Shown: piece after piece, positions 26,254 through 34,184 of the stretch
Numbering within the stretch: the stretch's first letter is position 1
How the letters are laid out: every line of letters begins with the position of its first letter
Origin: Streptomyces broussonetiae
GTDB taxonomy: Bacteria; Actinomycetota; Actinomycetes; Streptomycetales; Streptomycetaceae
Assembly (NCBI RefSeq): GCF_009796285.1
Contig: NZ_CP047020.1
Coordinates: 3,782,001 to 3,846,000, forward strand
Length of the DNA: 64,000 bases
Direction: 5' to 3'
Made by a program: the position numbers and the translations under genes
Notes under the pieces: model-generated
Told to the model about the DNA's origin: nothing
The model's input: only the letters and a program-made list of their open reading frames with translations
The model's database searches: none

Positions 26254-26814
26254 TCAGCCGGCGGCCGTCACCCCCCGGCCGGCAGCACGCCCCGGAAGAG
26301 CCGTCGGCCAGTGGGCCAGCGCCGCGGTCGCCGCGTACCAGGCCACCGCACCGCACACCGCGGCGACCCAGCCGCCCACCTTGGTCAGCGAGGAACTGCC
26401 GGCGAAGGCCGCGACGGCCAGCACCAGCATCGCCAGGAACAGCAGACCGTGCATGACCTGACCGAGGCTGTCCCCGCCGGCCAGGGTCAGGGTGAGCGCC
26501 ACGAGGGCGAACAGAAGCAGGAACAGTCCGGCCGCATTGGCCGACGAGTGGTCCGCGACGGCCCAGGTGAACCACAGGGCGCCGAGAGCCACAAAACCCG
26601 TACCGGAGGCGCTGTCCCGGTCCCGGAAGGCCAGCAGGCCGACGAGGAACAGGGCAACTCCACCCACATAGTGGGCCACTGACACGGCGTCGGACGCAGC
26701 CACGCCATGAATCACGCCAGTCGTACCGAGGCCGAACGCCAACAGGGTGATCCCCAGGGCGAGTCGGCCCACCACCGTAGTGCTTCCGATTCCCGCAGAG
26801 ACTTCGCTGTCCAC
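26254..26814 (-). CDS. Small multi-spanning membrane protein (GPR1/FUN34/YaaH-like)
   Basis: A 186-residue membrane protein with about six hydrophobic helices, e.g. LALGITLLAFGLGTTGVIHG, SVAHYVGGVALFLVGLLAF, FLLLFALVALTLTLAG and HGLLFLAMLVLAVAAFAG. The regularly spaced small residues and six-helix layout resemble the acetate/succinate transporter (YaaH) family, though the classic NPAPLGL motif is not evident. It starts at GTG 26814 with AAGGGAG 6 nt upstream. Transport of a small acid is only a guess. Confidence 0.6.
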   Translation of the reverse strand: MDSEVSAGIGSTTVVGRLALGITLLAFGLGTTGVIHGVAASDAVSVAHYVGGVALFLVGLLAFRDRDSASGTGFVALGALWFTWAVADHSSANAAGLFLLLFALVALTLTLAGGDSLGQVMHGLLFLAMLVLAVAAFAGSSSLTKVGGWVAAVCGAVAWYAATAALAHWPTALPGRAAGRGVTAAG

Positions 26815-26929
26815 GGCGGGCTCCCTTCGTGCATGTGCAGTTGCGCGGTGACCGATATATGCCCTTCACAAGGGCACAACCCACCCCTACGCGCGAGTAG
26901 TTTTGCGCTGCACCAAGGGAGTTGGAGCC

Positions 26930-27457
26930 TCAGGGGATGACGATCACGGGCCGCTGCGCCCGCTTGGCGAGCCGCCCGGCGACGGAGCCGAAGATCCGGC
27001 CGACGATACCGTGCGTGGAGCCGACGACGATCGCGTCCGCCTCGTACTCCCGCCCCACCTCTTCCAGCTCGTGGCAGATGTCCCCGCCGCGCTCGACCAG
27101 GATCCACGGCACCTCGGCCAGATAGTCGGCGCAGGCCAGCTCGAGCCCGAGGACCTCGGTGCGGTGGTCCGGCACGTCGACGAAGACCGGTGGCTCGCAG
27201 CCGGCCCACACGGTGGACGGCAACCGGTTGGCGACATGGACGATGATCAGGCCGGAGTGCGAACGGTGGGCCATGCCGATCGCATAGGCGAGGGCACGCT
27301 CACTGGAGGTGGAGCCGTCGAAGCCGACGACGACTCCGTGCCGGAAGGCTGGGTCGCAGGAGGGGCGTGACTCTTCCGCCGCCAGAGGCTCGGACGCCGT
27401 GGGATCGGCGACCGGCCGCTTGCGGTCCGCGGGTTCGAAGAATTCGTGACCGGCCAT
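26930..27457 (-). CDS. Universal stress protein (single UspA domain)
   Basis: A 175-residue cytoplasmic protein. The first 45 residues are a charged, probably disordered extension. The UspA domain starts VVVGFDGSTSSERALAYAIG and ends RAQRPVIVIP. The loop GSTHGIVGRIFGSVAGRL corresponds to the ATP-binding glycine loop, with spacing slightly off the textbook pattern. The start is ATG 27457; the frame extends further upstream, but those residues do not look like family sequence. Its role is probably stress or dormancy signalling. Confidence 0.8.
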   Translation of the reverse strand: MAGHEFFEPADRKRPVADPTASEPLAAEESRPSCDPAFRHGVVVGFDGSTSSERALAYAIGMAHRSHSGLIIVHVANRLPSTVWAGCEPPVFVDVPDHRTEVLGLELACADYLAEVPWILVERGGDICHELEEVGREYEADAIVVGSTHGIVGRIFGSVAGRLAKRAQRPVIVIP

Positions 27458-27809
27458 GGCTGTCTCGGCGTTTTGATCCTTTTTGGGTGGGGACGACAGT
27501 GTGCGGCGGAGCTGTGTCCGGGAAACATCTTCCCAACCCCATACCCCCAAGGGTACGGCGGCACGCCTCCTGAGCACAGATACCGCGCACGCTCCGTAAG
27601 CGGCCCCCCGACGTCCGTTAGGGGTTCACCGGAGCATGCACGAGCCGCGCCCGTAACGCAATGGTTGCTGCCCCGTACAGGCGGTTTGCACAGGATTCAC
27701 AACCGTACGGCCGGTGACCGACCGGTCGAACGGACGTTGAACCGGATGAGCCACCACCCCGGAGTGTGCGCAGGCGCGTACGCCCGGGGAGCACGAAGGG
27801 GAGTACGAG

Positions 27810-28091
27810 ATGCCCGGACCGCGACCCACCGCCGAGTCGCGCCCCGTGCCGGACAGCGCGACCGAGGTGATCCGCTGGGCCGCCTTCAGCTGCGTCCTCG
27901 TCCCCGTGGTCCTGCTCTGGTACGGCACCTCGCTGGCCGGCGCCGCGGGAGCCGCCCTGGGACTGGTCGCCGTCACGGCCGCCTGCCGGGTCCTGCTGCG
28001 GCAGTCGGAGCGGTGCGCCGCGCGGTGCGCCCACCGTTCCGGCAAGCAAAGCGGCGGACGCCACACCCGGCGACGGACACCGGTCGACTGA
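27810..28091 (+). CDS. Small membrane protein upstream of adpA
   Basis: A 93-residue protein with two adjacent hydrophobic helices, WAAFSCVLVPVVLLWYGTSL and AGAAGAALGLVAVTAACRVLL, and a basic, Cys-containing tail. AAGGGGAG 7 nt before the ATG gives good support for translation. I do not recognise a function. It lies 378 nt before adpA on the same strand, too far to assume coupling. Confidence 0.7.
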   Translation: MPGPRPTAESRPVPDSATEVIRWAAFSCVLVPVVLLWYGTSLAGAAGAALGLVAVTAACRVLLRQSERCAARCAHRSGKQSGGRHTRRRTPVD

Positions 28092-28469
28092 CCTGTTTCC
28101 GTACCCCCGAACGTTTCTTTTCAGCCAACTTCCGAATGTCACCCCAGGGGGGTCCAGACCACCCCCCACCCCCCGTTTGACCTGCACGGAAAGGGTCTAC
28201 GGACGGTTGTGCACCCTACGCGGTTCGGCCACCGCCACAAGGCGTACTTCCCTACACCCCCCGCGAGTGCAACGCTTCGTGATCGAATGCTTCACGCCAA
28301 GTTGTCATGTCGACAATGTCCGGCGTGTCGAACCGGCCACCGTGAGACCGCGGTAGCCAGTAAATTCGATCTTGACTGTCTTACGGCGGGGGACTCGTGC
28401 AGGACCGAGGGGAAACGTGCAGGAGCGACACAACCGAGGAGCCGCGACCACCGAGGGGGGCTTAGCAGT
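28092..28469 (+). promoter_or_regulatory. Long promoter/leader region of adpA
   Basis: 378 bases without a gene and more A/T-rich than its surroundings. Streptomyces adpA genes characteristically have long upstream regions targeted by developmental regulators. A short inverted repeat TTGTC-N5-GACAA lies at 28302-28316. The ribosome site GAGGGGGGC ends 10 nt before the start. I could not assign binding sites for named regulators. Confidence 0.6.
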
Positions 28470-29690
28470 ATGAGCCACGACTCCACTGCCACGCCGGAAG
28501 CCGCGGCCCGGAAACTCTCCGGGCGCCGCCGCAAGGAGATCGTCGCGGTGCTGCTGTTCAGCGGCGGCCCCATCTTCGAGAGTTCCATCCCGCTGTCGGT
28601 GTTCGGTATCGACCGCCAGGACGCCGGGGTGCCGCGCTATCGACTGCTGGTGTGCGCCGGCGAAGAGGGTCCGCTGCGGACCACAGGGGGCCTTGAACTC
28701 AGCGCACCGCATGGGCTGGAGGCGATCTCACGCGCCGGGACGGTCGTCGTACCGGCCTGGCGTTCGATCACTTCGCCGCCACCGGAGGAGGCGCTCGACG
28801 CACTGCGCCGGGCGCACGAGGAGGGCGCCCGCATCGTAGGGCTGTGCACCGGCGCCTTCGTCCTCGCGGCGGCGGGCCTGCTGGACGGCCGCCCGGCGAC
28901 CACGCACTGGATGTACGCGCCGACGCTGGCCAAGCGCTATCCGTCGGTGCACGTCGATCCACGAGAACTCTTCGTGGACGACGGCGACGTACTGACCTCG
29001 GCCGGTACGGCGGCCGGGATCGATCTCTGTCTCCACATCGTGCGGACGGACCACGGCAACGAGGCGGCCGGCGCGCTGGCCCGGCGCCTGGTGGTCCCGC
29101 CCCGCCGCAGCGGCGGCCAGGAGCGCTACCTCGACAGGTCTTTACCCGAGGAGATCGGCGCCGACCCGCTCGCCGAGGTCGTCGCCTGGGCGCTGGAACA
29201 CCTCCACGAGCAGTTCGACGTGGAGACCCTGGCGGCACGCGCCTATATGAGCCGCCGTACGTTCGACCGCCGGTTCCGCTCGCTGACCGGCAGCGCGCCG
29301 CTGCAGTGGCTGATCACCCAGCGGGTGCTGCAGGCACAGCGGCTGCTGGAGACGTCGGACTACAGCGTGGACGAGGTGGCGGGCCGCTGCGGCTTCCGCT
29401 CCCCCGTCGCACTGCGCGGGCACTTCCGCCGCCAGCTCGGCTCCTCCCCCGCCGCCTACCGGGCCGCCTACCGGGCTCGCCGGCCGCAGGGCGACAAGCC
29501 GGTCGAGGGCGACCCGTCCGTGCCAGCGCCCGGCCAGCACTTCCCGCCCACCGGCCTGCCGGGCTCCGGCCCCATGGGCCATCCGCCGGCCCTGCTGCAC
29601 ACGGACCGGGACAGCGGGGTGCCGATGCAGAGCCGCCGCCAGGCGGCGGGCGCGGTGGGTCTCCTGCCGGGACCGCGCAGCGGTGGCTGA
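28470..29690 (+). CDS. adpA: AdpA, AraC-family master regulator of development
   Basis: A 406-residue transcription factor. Residues about 20-195 form the DJ-1/PfpI-like dimerisation domain, with the elbow GLCTGAFVLAAAGLLDG. Residues about 235-325 form the AraC-type double helix-turn-helix (TLAARAYMSRRTFDRRFRSL and VDEVAGRCGFRSPVALRGHF). The tail from about 335 is Pro/Gly-rich and disordered. A TTA codon (29142-29144, Leu225) lies between the two domains, the hallmark bldA-tRNA control point of adpA (bldH). Start ATG 28470 is fixed by the ribosome site; longer frames upstream look non-coding. Confidence 0.95.
   Translation: MSHDSTATPEAAARKLSGRRRKEIVAVLLFSGGPIFESSIPLSVFGIDRQDAGVPRYRLLVCAGEEGPLRTTGGLELSAPHGLEAISRAGTVVVPAWRSITSPPPEEALDALRRAHEEGARIVGLCTGAFVLAAAGLLDGRPATTHWMYAPTLAKRYPSVHVDPRELFVDDGDVLTSAGTAAGIDLCLHIVRTDHGNEAAGALARRLVVPPRRSGGQERYLDRSLPEEIGADPLAEVVAWALEHLHEQFDVETLAARAYMSRRTFDRRFRSLTGSAPLQWLITQRVLQAQRLLETSDYSVDEVAGRCGFRSPVALRGHFRRQLGSSPAAYRAAYRARRPQGDKPVEGDPSVPAPGQHFPPTGLPGSGPMGHPPALLHTDRDSGVPMQSRRQAAGAVGLLPGPRSGG
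29142..29144 (+). promoter_or_regulatory. TTA codon (bldA-dependent translation point) in adpA
   Basis: Codon 225 is TTA, read only by the bldA leucyl-tRNA in Streptomyces. It sits in the inter-domain linker (DRSLPEE), so AdpA synthesis should depend on late-expressed bldA tRNA. Confidence 0.95.
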
Positions 29691-29708
29691 AAGAAAGCAG
29701 AGGTAGCT

Positions 29709-29754
29709 GAAGGAAGGAGGGGAGCGAGCGGGTGCTCGCTCCCCTCCTTCCTTC
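29709..29754. terminator. Very long hairpin terminator after adpA
   Basis: A perfect 21-bp stem (29709-29729 with 29734-29754) has a GGGT loop. One strand is purine-rich (GAAGGAAGGAGG and on) and the other pyrimidine-rich. It starts 18 nt after the adpA stop and isolates adpA from orn. Confidence 0.85.
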
Positions 29755-29923
29755 GGCGTCCCCAAGGGGCGCGGGGGCATACGCGGGGTCGTATCGGCAT
29801 GCGGCTTTGCCGCGCGGGCGCGAGAGGCCACGACGGCGCCGCGGACGCGCCGGCGGCCCTTCTCGGCACTTCCCGCGGAGCACGGGGGCACCCAAAACCG
29901 GACGCCCGCTCTAGGGTGGTCGC

Positions 29924-30526
29924 ATGAACGATCGCATGGTGTGGATCGACTGCGAGATGACCGGCCTCTCGCTGTCCGACGACGCTCTCATCGAGGTGGC
30001 CGCCCTCGTCACCGACTCCGAGCTGAACGTACTCGGCGAGGGGGTGGACATCGTCATCCGCCCGCCGGAGCGGGCGCTGGAGACGATGCCGGAGGTGGTG
30101 CGTCAGATGCACACCGCGTCCGGACTGCTCGCGGAGCTGCCGAACGGCACGACCCTGCAGGACGCCGAGGAGCAGGTCCTCGCGTATGTGAAGGAGTACG
30201 TGAAGGAGCCCGGCAAGGCCCCCCTGTGCGGCAACTCCGTCGGCACCGACCGCGGCTTCCTGCTGCGGGACATGCCGACCCTGGAGGACTACCTGCACTA
30301 CCGGATCGTCGACGTGTCCTCCGTCAAGGAGCTGGCCCGCCGCTGGTATCCGCGGGCGTACTTCAACAGCCCGGAGAAGAACGGCAACCACCGGGCCCTC
30401 GCCGACATCCGCGAGTCGATCGCCGAGCTGCGCTACTACCGCGAGGCCGTTTTCGTCCCGCAGCCCGGCCCGGACTCCGACACCGCGAAGGCGATCGCCG
30501 CCAAGCACGTCCTGCCCGCGCAGTAG
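29924..30526 (+). CDS. orn: Oligoribonuclease
   Basis: A 200-residue 3'-5' exoribonuclease of the DEDDh type that degrades 2-5-nt RNA, including pGpG from c-di-GMP breakdown. The first acidic pair is D9 and E11 in WIDCEMTGL. Later motifs are LCGNSVGTDRGFLLRDMP and the final HRALADIRESI with catalytic His and Asp. The length is normal. Its activity links functionally to the c-di-GMP enzyme at 58114. The ribosome site is weak (AGGGTGG). Confidence 0.95.
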   Translation: MNDRMVWIDCEMTGLSLSDDALIEVAALVTDSELNVLGEGVDIVIRPPERALETMPEVVRQMHTASGLLAELPNGTTLQDAEEQVLAYVKEYVKEPGKAPLCGNSVGTDRGFLLRDMPTLEDYLHYRIVDVSSVKELARRWYPRAYFNSPEKNGNHRALADIRESIAELRYYREAVFVPQPGPDSDTAKAIAAKHVLPAQ

Positions 30527-30630
30527 CGCCCGGAACGGTGCTCGCGAAAACATGTGCGCGAGCACCCCTGGGGACCCTGTAGACTTCTTCTCGGCCGGTC
30601 GGGGAAACGACAAGTTCCACCACCGGTCGT

Positions 30631-30704
30631 GGTGGGTGTAGCTCAGCTGGTAGAGCACCTGGTTGTGGTCCAGGATGTCGCGGGTTCGAGTCCCGTCACT
30701 CACC
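30631..30704 (+). tRNA. tRNA-His (anticodon GTG)
   Basis: It folds as a cloverleaf: acceptor GTGGGTG pairs with CACTCAC, the D arm contains AGCTCAGCTGGTAGAGC, the anticodon loop is TTGTGGT, and the T loop is TTCGAGT. An extra encoded G at 30631 opposite C at 30704 is the G-1:C73 pair diagnostic of tRNA-His. The 3' CCA is not encoded. Confidence 0.96.
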
Positions 30705-30713
30705 CTCACTGAT

Positions 30714-30753
30714 CAGCCGGTGACCCGTCGCGAGACGGGTCACCGGCTGTTTT
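30714..30753. terminator. Intrinsic terminator of tRNA-His, overlapping the kinase 3' end
   Basis: A perfect 16-bp stem, CAGCCGGTGACCCGTC with GACGGGTCACCGGCTG, has a GCGA loop and is followed by TTTT. The right arm and T-run also encode the last residues and stop of the leftward histidine kinase, so the hairpin serves both strands. Confidence 0.9.
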
Positions 30754-32188
30754 CGTTCGCCGGCAGCCGCAGCCGGAACAGGGCACCGCCACCCGGAGCC
30801 TGGTGGGCCGTCAGTTCGGCGCCGTGGGTGTGGGCGATCTGGCGGGCCATGGCCAGCCCCAGCCCGGAGCCGGGCAGGGCACGGGCGGTGCGCGAGCGGT
30901 AGAAGCGGTCGAAGACATGAGGCAGGTCGGCCGGGTCGATACCGGGGCCGTGGTCACGGACGGTGATCTCCAGCCGGCCGTCCTCCGGTGAGCGCAGCGC
31001 GGTCGCCTCGACGCGGCCGCCGGTCGGGGAGAACTTCGCCGCGTTGTCCAGGAGATTGGAGAACAGCCTGGTCAGACGGCTCGGCACGGCGGCCGTCAGG
31101 GTGGCGGTGGCCGACGGGTCGGTCTGCGAGACGAACGCGATGTGCGGCCAGTGGTCCCGGGCGGCGGCCACGGCGTGCTCCAGCAGATCCGTGGGCCGCA
31201 CCAGTTCCAGGGCCTGCCGCGGCTCCTCGTCACGGGCCAGGTCGATGAGGTCGTTGACGAGATTGGTGACCTCCCGCAGCTGGCGGGTGAGGGCGCCGGT
31301 GGCGCGCTCCCGCTGGCGCGGGGTCAGCCGCTCCGCCCGGAGCAGGATCTCCGCGTTGGCGCGCAGCGCGGTCAGCGGGGTGCGCAGTTCGTGCGAGGCG
31401 TCGGCGACCAGGCGCCGCTGGGCGGCCAGGGACTCCTCCAGGGCGTCGAGCATGGTGTTGAAGCTGACCGCGAGCCGGGTGATCTCGTCCTCCCGGCCGC
31501 GCGGCCCGGGCGGCAGCTCGATACGGTGCCCGGCGTCGCGCGTGGCGGTGATCCGCTCCGCCGTCGAGGTCAGCCGGGCCACCGGAGCCAGCCCGGAGCG
31601 GGACACCCAGTAGCCCAGCAGCGCGGCCACCGGCACCCCGGCCCCGCCGATCACCGCCAGCAGCCCGGCGACCTGCCGCTCGGCCCGCCGTACCCCGTCC
31701 GAACGCAGCGCCACCTGCATCGCCAGGCCCTTGCCCGCGGGCGTGGTCAGCACCCGCACCGGATGGCCGGCCACCGAGGCCGTGCTGTAGTACGGCGCGC
31801 GCTCGCCGCCCGCGACCCGGCGCACGGCGTCGGTGACGGGCAGCAGATAGCTCTCCTTCGGGTCGTCCGCGGCCGAGGCGGGCACGAGCTGGGCGCACGC
31901 GGGCGCGGCCAGATAGCGGCACTCGCCGGCCTGTACGCCGGGCCCGCTGCCCTGGTGCTGCTGGATCGCCAGCGTCGCCGCCTGGGTGAGCTGGAGGTCG
32001 AACTGCCGGTTCAGGGTGTAGACGGTCACGGCATACGCGCCCGCGCACACCGTCAGCGCCACACCCGCCACCGCCGCCGAGGCGGTGAGCGCCAGCCGGC
32101 GGCGCAGCGGCGGGCGGCGGTGCCGACGGGGGCGGGACCAGAGGCGGGGGCCGGCCCATGAACGGGAGCGGGAGCGGGGGCGGGTCAT
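30740..32188 (-). CDS. Membrane sensor histidine kinase (first pair)
   Basis: A 482-residue kinase. A basic N-terminus (residues 1-31) precedes TM1 (about 32-56). An extracellular part of about 115 residues follows, with two cysteines close together (C90, C98). TM2 (about 173-194) leads to HAMP (195-252). The phosphorylated His is H266 in ADASHELRTPLTALRA. The ATP domain has NLLDNAAKF, DHGPGIDP and GSGLGLAMA. It overlaps the response regulator by 4 nt (ATGA), so the pair is coupled. The divergent MurG-like gene and the extracellular Cys pair hint at an envelope signal; this is inference. Confidence 0.9.
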   Translation of the reverse strand: MTRPRSRSRSWAGPRLWSRPRRHRRPPLRRRLALTASAAVAGVALTVCAGAYAVTVYTLNRQFDLQLTQAATLAIQQHQGSGPGVQAGECRYLAAPACAQLVPASAADDPKESYLLPVTDAVRRVAGGERAPYYSTASVAGHPVRVLTTPAGKGLAMQVALRSDGVRRAERQVAGLLAVIGGAGVPVAALLGYWVSRSGLAPVARLTSTAERITATRDAGHRIELPPGPRGREDEITRLAVSFNTMLDALEESLAAQRRLVADASHELRTPLTALRANAEILLRAERLTPRQRERATGALTRQLREVTNLVNDLIDLARDEEPRQALELVRPTDLLEHAVAAARDHWPHIAFVSQTDPSATATLTAAVPSRLTRLFSNLLDNAAKFSPTGGRVEATALRSPEDGRLEITVRDHGPGIDPADLPHVFDRFYRSRTARALPGSGLGLAMARQIAHTHGAELTAHQAPGGGALFRLRLPANENSR

Positions 32189-32904
32189 CGCTCGTCCAGG
32201 ACGTAGCCGACGCCGTGCACGGTGTGGACGAGCCGCGAGGCACCGCCCGCCTCCAGCTTGCGACGCAGGTAACCTACGTACACGGCAAGGGAGTTGGAAT
32301 CCGGGCCGAGGTCGCGGCCCCATACCCAGCGCATGATCGTCTCCCGCTCCAGGACCTGTCCGGGGTGGCACAGCAGCAGGTCCAGCAGGGCCCACTCGGT
32401 GCGGGTGAACTCCAGCCGCCGGCCCGCGCGCACCGCCGAGCGGCTCTCGGGGTCCGTGACCAGGTCGGCGAAGCACAGCCCGCCCGGCTGGGCGTTCTCG
32501 CCGGGGCCGGCGCGGCGCAGCAGGGCGCGCAGCCGGGCCGCCAGCTCGTCCAGCGCGAACGGTTTGACCAGGTAGTCGTCCGCACCCGCGTCCAGGCCGT
32601 CCACCCGGTCACTGACCGCGTCGAGCGCGGTGAGGACCAGGATCGGGGTACGGTCGCCGAGCGCGCGGAGCTGCCGGCACACGGCCAGCCCGTCCACCAC
32701 CGGCATCATCACGTCGAGCACCAGGGCGTCCGGCTCCCAGTCCGCGACCGCCGTGAGCGCCTGATGGCCGTCCGCCGCGCCCCGGACGGTGAAGCCCTCC
32801 AGCGTCAGCCCGTCCTCCAGGGCGGCCCGTACCTCCGGGTCGTCGTCCACCACCAGCACCCGCCCGAAGGCGCCGCAGGACTGGTCCGAAGCTGCGTCGT
32901 TCAT
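32185..32904 (-). CDS. OmpR-family response regulator (first pair)
   Basis: A 239-residue regulator. The receiver domain (about 14-130) has acidic D20-D22 in VLVVDDDPE, phospho-acceptor D64 in LVLDVMMP and the K of YLVKPF. The winged-helix domain (about 145-236) has RTEWALLDLLL and YLRRKLEAGGASRLVHTVHGVGYVL. Only 63 nt separate its start from the divergent MurG-like gene. That gap holds two direct CTCTTAGAA repeats one helical turn apart, which suggests control of both promoters. Confidence 0.92.
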   Translation of the reverse strand: MNDAASDQSCGAFGRVLVVDDDPEVRAALEDGLTLEGFTVRGAADGHQALTAVADWEPDALVLDVMMPVVDGLAVCRQLRALGDRTPILVLTALDAVSDRVDGLDAGADDYLVKPFALDELAARLRALLRRAGPGENAQPGGLCFADLVTDPESRSAVRAGRRLEFTRTEWALLDLLLCHPGQVLERETIMRWVWGRDLGPDSNSLAVYVGYLRRKLEAGGASRLVHTVHGVGYVLDER

Positions 32905-32926
32905 GGCCCCAGCCTGCCAAACCGCT

Positions 32927-32946
32927 CTCTTAGAAGCCTCTTAGAA
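32927..32946. promoter_or_regulatory. Two 9-bp direct repeats, candidate response-regulator site
   Basis: CTCTTAGAA occurs at 32927-32935 and again at 32938-32946, an 11-bp period. Tandem half-sites about 11 bp apart are how OmpR/PhoP-type dimers bind. The position in the divergent gap suggests the adjacent regulator as binder. Confidence 0.6.
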
Positions 32947-32967
32947 CATCGCGCGAGCGTGCCGGGC

Positions 32968-34134
32968 ATGGACACTCCGCTTTCCGTCGTGATCGGTGCC
33001 GGGGGTACCGGCGGCCACATCTATCCCGGGCTCGCGCTGGCCGAGGCGCTGCGCCGCCGGGTGCCCGACGCGGTGATCTCCTTCGTCGGCACCGAGCGCG
33101 GCCTGGAGACCCGGCTGATCCCCGAGGCCGGGTACCGGCTGCACACCGTCGACATGATCCCCTTCGACCGCTCCCTTGGGGCGAAACGTTTCACCTTGCC
33201 GGCGGCGCTGCTGAAGTCGGCCGGGCAGTGCCGGGCCGTCCTGCGGGAGCAGCGCGCGCAGGTCGCCGTCGGCATGGGCGGCTACCCGAGCGCCCCCGTC
33301 ATCCTGGGCGCCCGTTTCGCCGGACTGCCCAGCGTCATCCACGAGTCCAACGCGGTGCCCGGCCGGGCCAACGCCTTCGCCGCCCGGCTCACCCCGCACG
33401 TCGCGCTCGCCTTCGAGGCGGGTGGCGCACAGCTGCCCGCGGCCACCAGGCCCGACCTGGTCGGCATGCCGCTGTCCGGCCCGCTGGCCGCCCTCGACCG
33501 GGCGACCGAGCGCGAGGACGCCCGCCGGGAGCTGGGGATCTGCGCCCGGACCCGGCTGCTGCTCGTCAACGGCGGCAGCCTGGGCGCGGCCCGGCTCACC
33601 GAGGCGGCCCTCGGGCTCGCCGAGCGCTGGCGGGAGCGCACCGACGTACGGCTGCTGATCAAGACCGGCCCGGCGGCCCTGGACGCGGCCCGCGCCCGGC
33701 TGCGCGCCACCGGAGCCGACCGCGTCGCCGAGGCGGTGGCCTACCTGGACCGGATCGACCGGACCTACGCCGCCGCCGACCTCCTGGTGTGCCGCGCGGG
33801 CTCGGCGACCGTCGCGGAACTGGCCACCATCGGCCTGCCCGCCGTACTCGTCCCGTATCCGCACGCCCCGGGCGACCACCAGACCCACAACGCCCGCACC
33901 CTCACCGCGATCGGCGCGGGTGTGCTGCTGCCGGACGAGGAGACCACGGCCGCGTCCCTCGACGCCCTCGCCGGCTCCCTGCTCGACGACCCGCGCCGGC
34001 TGCACGCCATGGGCCACGCCGCCGCGGCGGCCGGCGTCGGCGCACTGCACCGGGACGCGGCCGACCGGCTGGCGCGCAGGGTCCTGAGGCTCGCCGGGCA
34101 CCCGGTGCCCGCCCCGCTCCCCGTCGCCTTCTGA
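32968..34134 (+). CDS. MurG-like UDP-GlcNAc glycosyltransferase (accessory paralogue)
   Basis: A 388-residue GT28-family enzyme. The MurG signatures are clear: GAGGTGGHIYPGLALAEAL at the N-terminus, VGMGGYPSAPVILGA, HESNAVPGRANAF, the nucleotide site LLVNGGSLGAARL, and GSATVAELATIGLPAVLVPYPHAPGDHQTHNA. The gene is outside any division/cell-wall cluster, is paired with a sugar dehydratase and faces a two-component system, so it is more likely a second MurG than the essential one. It may transfer GlcNAc (or a derivative) to a lipid-linked acceptor. ATG 32968 is chosen; an in-frame GTG at 32959 is possible. Confidence 0.85.
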   Translation: MDTPLSVVIGAGGTGGHIYPGLALAEALRRRVPDAVISFVGTERGLETRLIPEAGYRLHTVDMIPFDRSLGAKRFTLPAALLKSAGQCRAVLREQRAQVAVGMGGYPSAPVILGARFAGLPSVIHESNAVPGRANAFAARLTPHVALAFEAGGAQLPAATRPDLVGMPLSGPLAALDRATEREDARRELGICARTRLLLVNGGSLGAARLTEAALGLAERWRERTDVRLLIKTGPAALDAARARLRATGADRVAEAVAYLDRIDRTYAAADLLVCRAGSATVAELATIGLPAVLVPYPHAPGDHQTHNARTLTAIGAGVLLPDEETTAASLDALAGSLLDDPRRLHAMGHAAAAAGVGALHRDAADRLARRVLRLAGHPVPAPLPVAF

Positions 34135-34184
34135 GAAACCCCGCAGTCCCGCAGTTCCTCACCACGAACGAGAAAGGCCCCACC

